Assembly (NCBI GenBank): GCA_044344145.1
Contig: JBIJDM010000169.1
Location: forward strand, 1-6,599
Origin: JBAXGE01 sp044344145
GTDB lineage: Bacteria > Planctomycetota > Phycisphaerae > WQYP01
Direction: 5' to 3'
Length of the DNA stretch: 6,599 bases
In this document: positions 6,005 to 6,599 of the stretch, piece by piece
Numbering within the stretch: the stretch's first letter is position 1
Layout of the letters: each line of letters opens with the position of its first letter
Program-made: the position numbers and the translations under genes
The notes under the pieces: model-generated
Told to the model about the DNA's origin: nothing
Seen by the model: only the letters and a program-made list of their open reading frames with translations
The model's database searches: none

Positions 6005-6014
6005 AGCCAATTCC
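5934..6014 (-). repeat. Signal-peptide cassette, copy 2
   Basis: Partner of 4472-4552, at a constant offset of 1462 bp. It encodes the Shine-Dalgarno and the first 24 residues of the DUF4139-like protein. The non-coding part next to the ATG is identical to copy 1. Coding differences are concentrated at codons 6-7 (Ile-Ile versus Tyr-Leu). Confidence 0.8.
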
Positions 6015-6049
6015 TAACTCTTAACTCTTAACTCTTAACTCTTAACTAT
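6015..6049 (-). repeat. Heptamer tandem repeat (TTAAGAG/TAACTCT), 4 copies plus one variant
   Basis: Plus-strand TAACTCT units at 6015, 6022, 6029 and 6036, then TAACTAT at 6043-6049 carrying the TAG stop of the upstream paralogue. It has one unit more than the array at 4553-4580, which accounts for the whole 7-nt difference between the two spacers. Confidence 0.9.
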
Positions 6050-6599
6050 TCCTTCGTCAGCTCGACCCGATTCTGCTTGCTCAGGGTTCCCTGCCGCGTT
6101 AATACCTCAAACCCAAAATCCTGCTTCGTCCCTGCGGCCACATCGACAGTAAAATCCGGCGTCTGAAAATCAAACAACTTCAGCCCCGGCAGCGTACCCT
6201 TGAACGCCACATCACCGCTATACGTCCGCCGTACTTCCACATTGATCGCCTTGCTGGTGTAGTTACGAATCCGCTGGGCGTACACGGTATGGTCAATCCA
6301 CCCCACCACCGTGGCATTCACCGCCACCTTGACCGCGCCATCATCCACCCGCTGCGTAATCCGTCCCCCGTTCCAACGCATCCAGATATTATCGCGATAA
6401 CTCTTCTGCTTGATCAACTCAAACACCACTTCGGGGTCCGCGCCCAGATTTAATTCGATCTTGTCACCCACCGGAATATATTTCAGACTCTGCTGCGTCA
6501 GGTATGACAGCCCGCCCCGGCCATTCTGCCGGAACACCCGATACACCCCGTCCGGCAGCGGGCTGGTCCCCAACTTCGACGGCACATCATTGGTCAGCA
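6046..6599 (-). CDS. DUF4139-like paralogue, C-terminal part, cut by the right edge
   Basis: The last ~184 residues of a second DUF4139-like protein. The frame is open to the window edge, so the start is outside, and the internal GTG at 6585 is not a start. It aligns without gaps to residues ~293-475 of the neighbouring protein, with about 22 substitutions by hand count (roughly 88% identity). Most differences fall in a patch matching residues 366-389 (QFNNANILRR versus RWNGGRITQR, and GAIEVNSS versus VKVAVNAT). It ends ELTKE with the same TAG embedded in the heptamer repeat. The signal peptide and N-terminal half cannot be seen. It is upstream of the complete paralogue by 41 nt in the same orientation, the first visible member of the tandem array. 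Confidence 0.85.
   Translation of the reverse strand, partial: LTNDVPSKLGTSPLPDGVYRVFRQNGRGGLSYLTQQSLKYIPVGDKIELNLGADPEVVFELIKQKSYRDNIWMRWNGGRITQRVDDGAVKVAVNATVVGWIDHTVYAQRIRNYTSKAINVEVRRTYSGDVAFKGTLPGLKLFDFQTPDFTVDVAAGTKQDFGFEVLTRQGTLSKQNRVELTKE
6473..6599 (-). repeat. 127-bp block identical to 5004-5130 (edge copy)
   Basis: Second copy of the identical block, inside the truncated DUF4139-like paralogue. Its true right limit lies outside the window. Confidence 0.9.

Noticed and set aside
4553..6049. CRISPR-like arrangement of the heptamer repeats
   Set aside because: Units are 7 bp and directly adjacent with no spacers, and the two arrays are separated by a coding gene. These are short tandem repeats.
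6046..6585. Independent short gene starting at the internal GTG (6585)
   Set aside because: The frame stays open to the edge, and the sequence upstream of the GTG matches the neighbouring paralogue, so it is the 3' part of a larger gene.

Overview
The window looks like a piece of chromosome from a GC-rich planctomycete, most likely of the Phycisphaerae type. The basis is a prepilin-like protein of the H-X(n)-DG type, alanine/threonine/proline linkers built on TQPAT, and exported DUF4139-like proteins. The taxonomic call is inference from protein style. No rRNA, tRNA, CRISPR array, transposase or integrase is visible.

Layout. Positions 1-1192 (minus strand) hold a HIT-family nucleotide hydrolase followed by the 5' part of a glutamine-dependent asparagine synthase, which runs off the left edge. 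The two are 33 nt apart and probably co-transcribed. Positions 1193-1711 are a divergent intergenic region of about 500 bp, with a palindrome near the HIT gene and a possible promoter plus a long, hairpin-rich leader for the plus-strand gene. Positions 1712-about 2600 (plus strand) encode a type IV/type II prepilin-like surface protein, followed by a strong intrinsic terminator at 2631-2666. Its reading frame runs straight through that terminator into the convergent gene, so the annotated 3' end is suspect. Positions 2700-3563 (minus strand) encode a calcineurin-like metallophosphoesterase with a TATAAT box so close to its ATG that the mRNA is probably leaderless.

Positions 3661-6599 (minus strand) form a tandem array of exported proteins. 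In transcription order they are the 3' end of a DUF4139-like gene (runs off the right edge), a complete DUF4139-like gene, and an exported protein with a C-terminal half resembling PrcB. Both junctions carry TTAAGAG heptamer repeats (different copy number), the same Shine-Dalgarno sequence and nearly the same signal-peptide sequence, although the mature proteins that follow are unrelated. The two DUF4139 paralogues align without gaps, about 19% divergent over 427 bp and then identical over the last 127 bp to the window edge, which suggests gene conversion or recombination.

The left half is ordinary housekeeping and surface-protein coding. The right half is the most unusual part: an evolving array of secreted proteins that appears to exchange a 5' cassette and coding segments. 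The function of these exported proteins cannot be read from the sequence.
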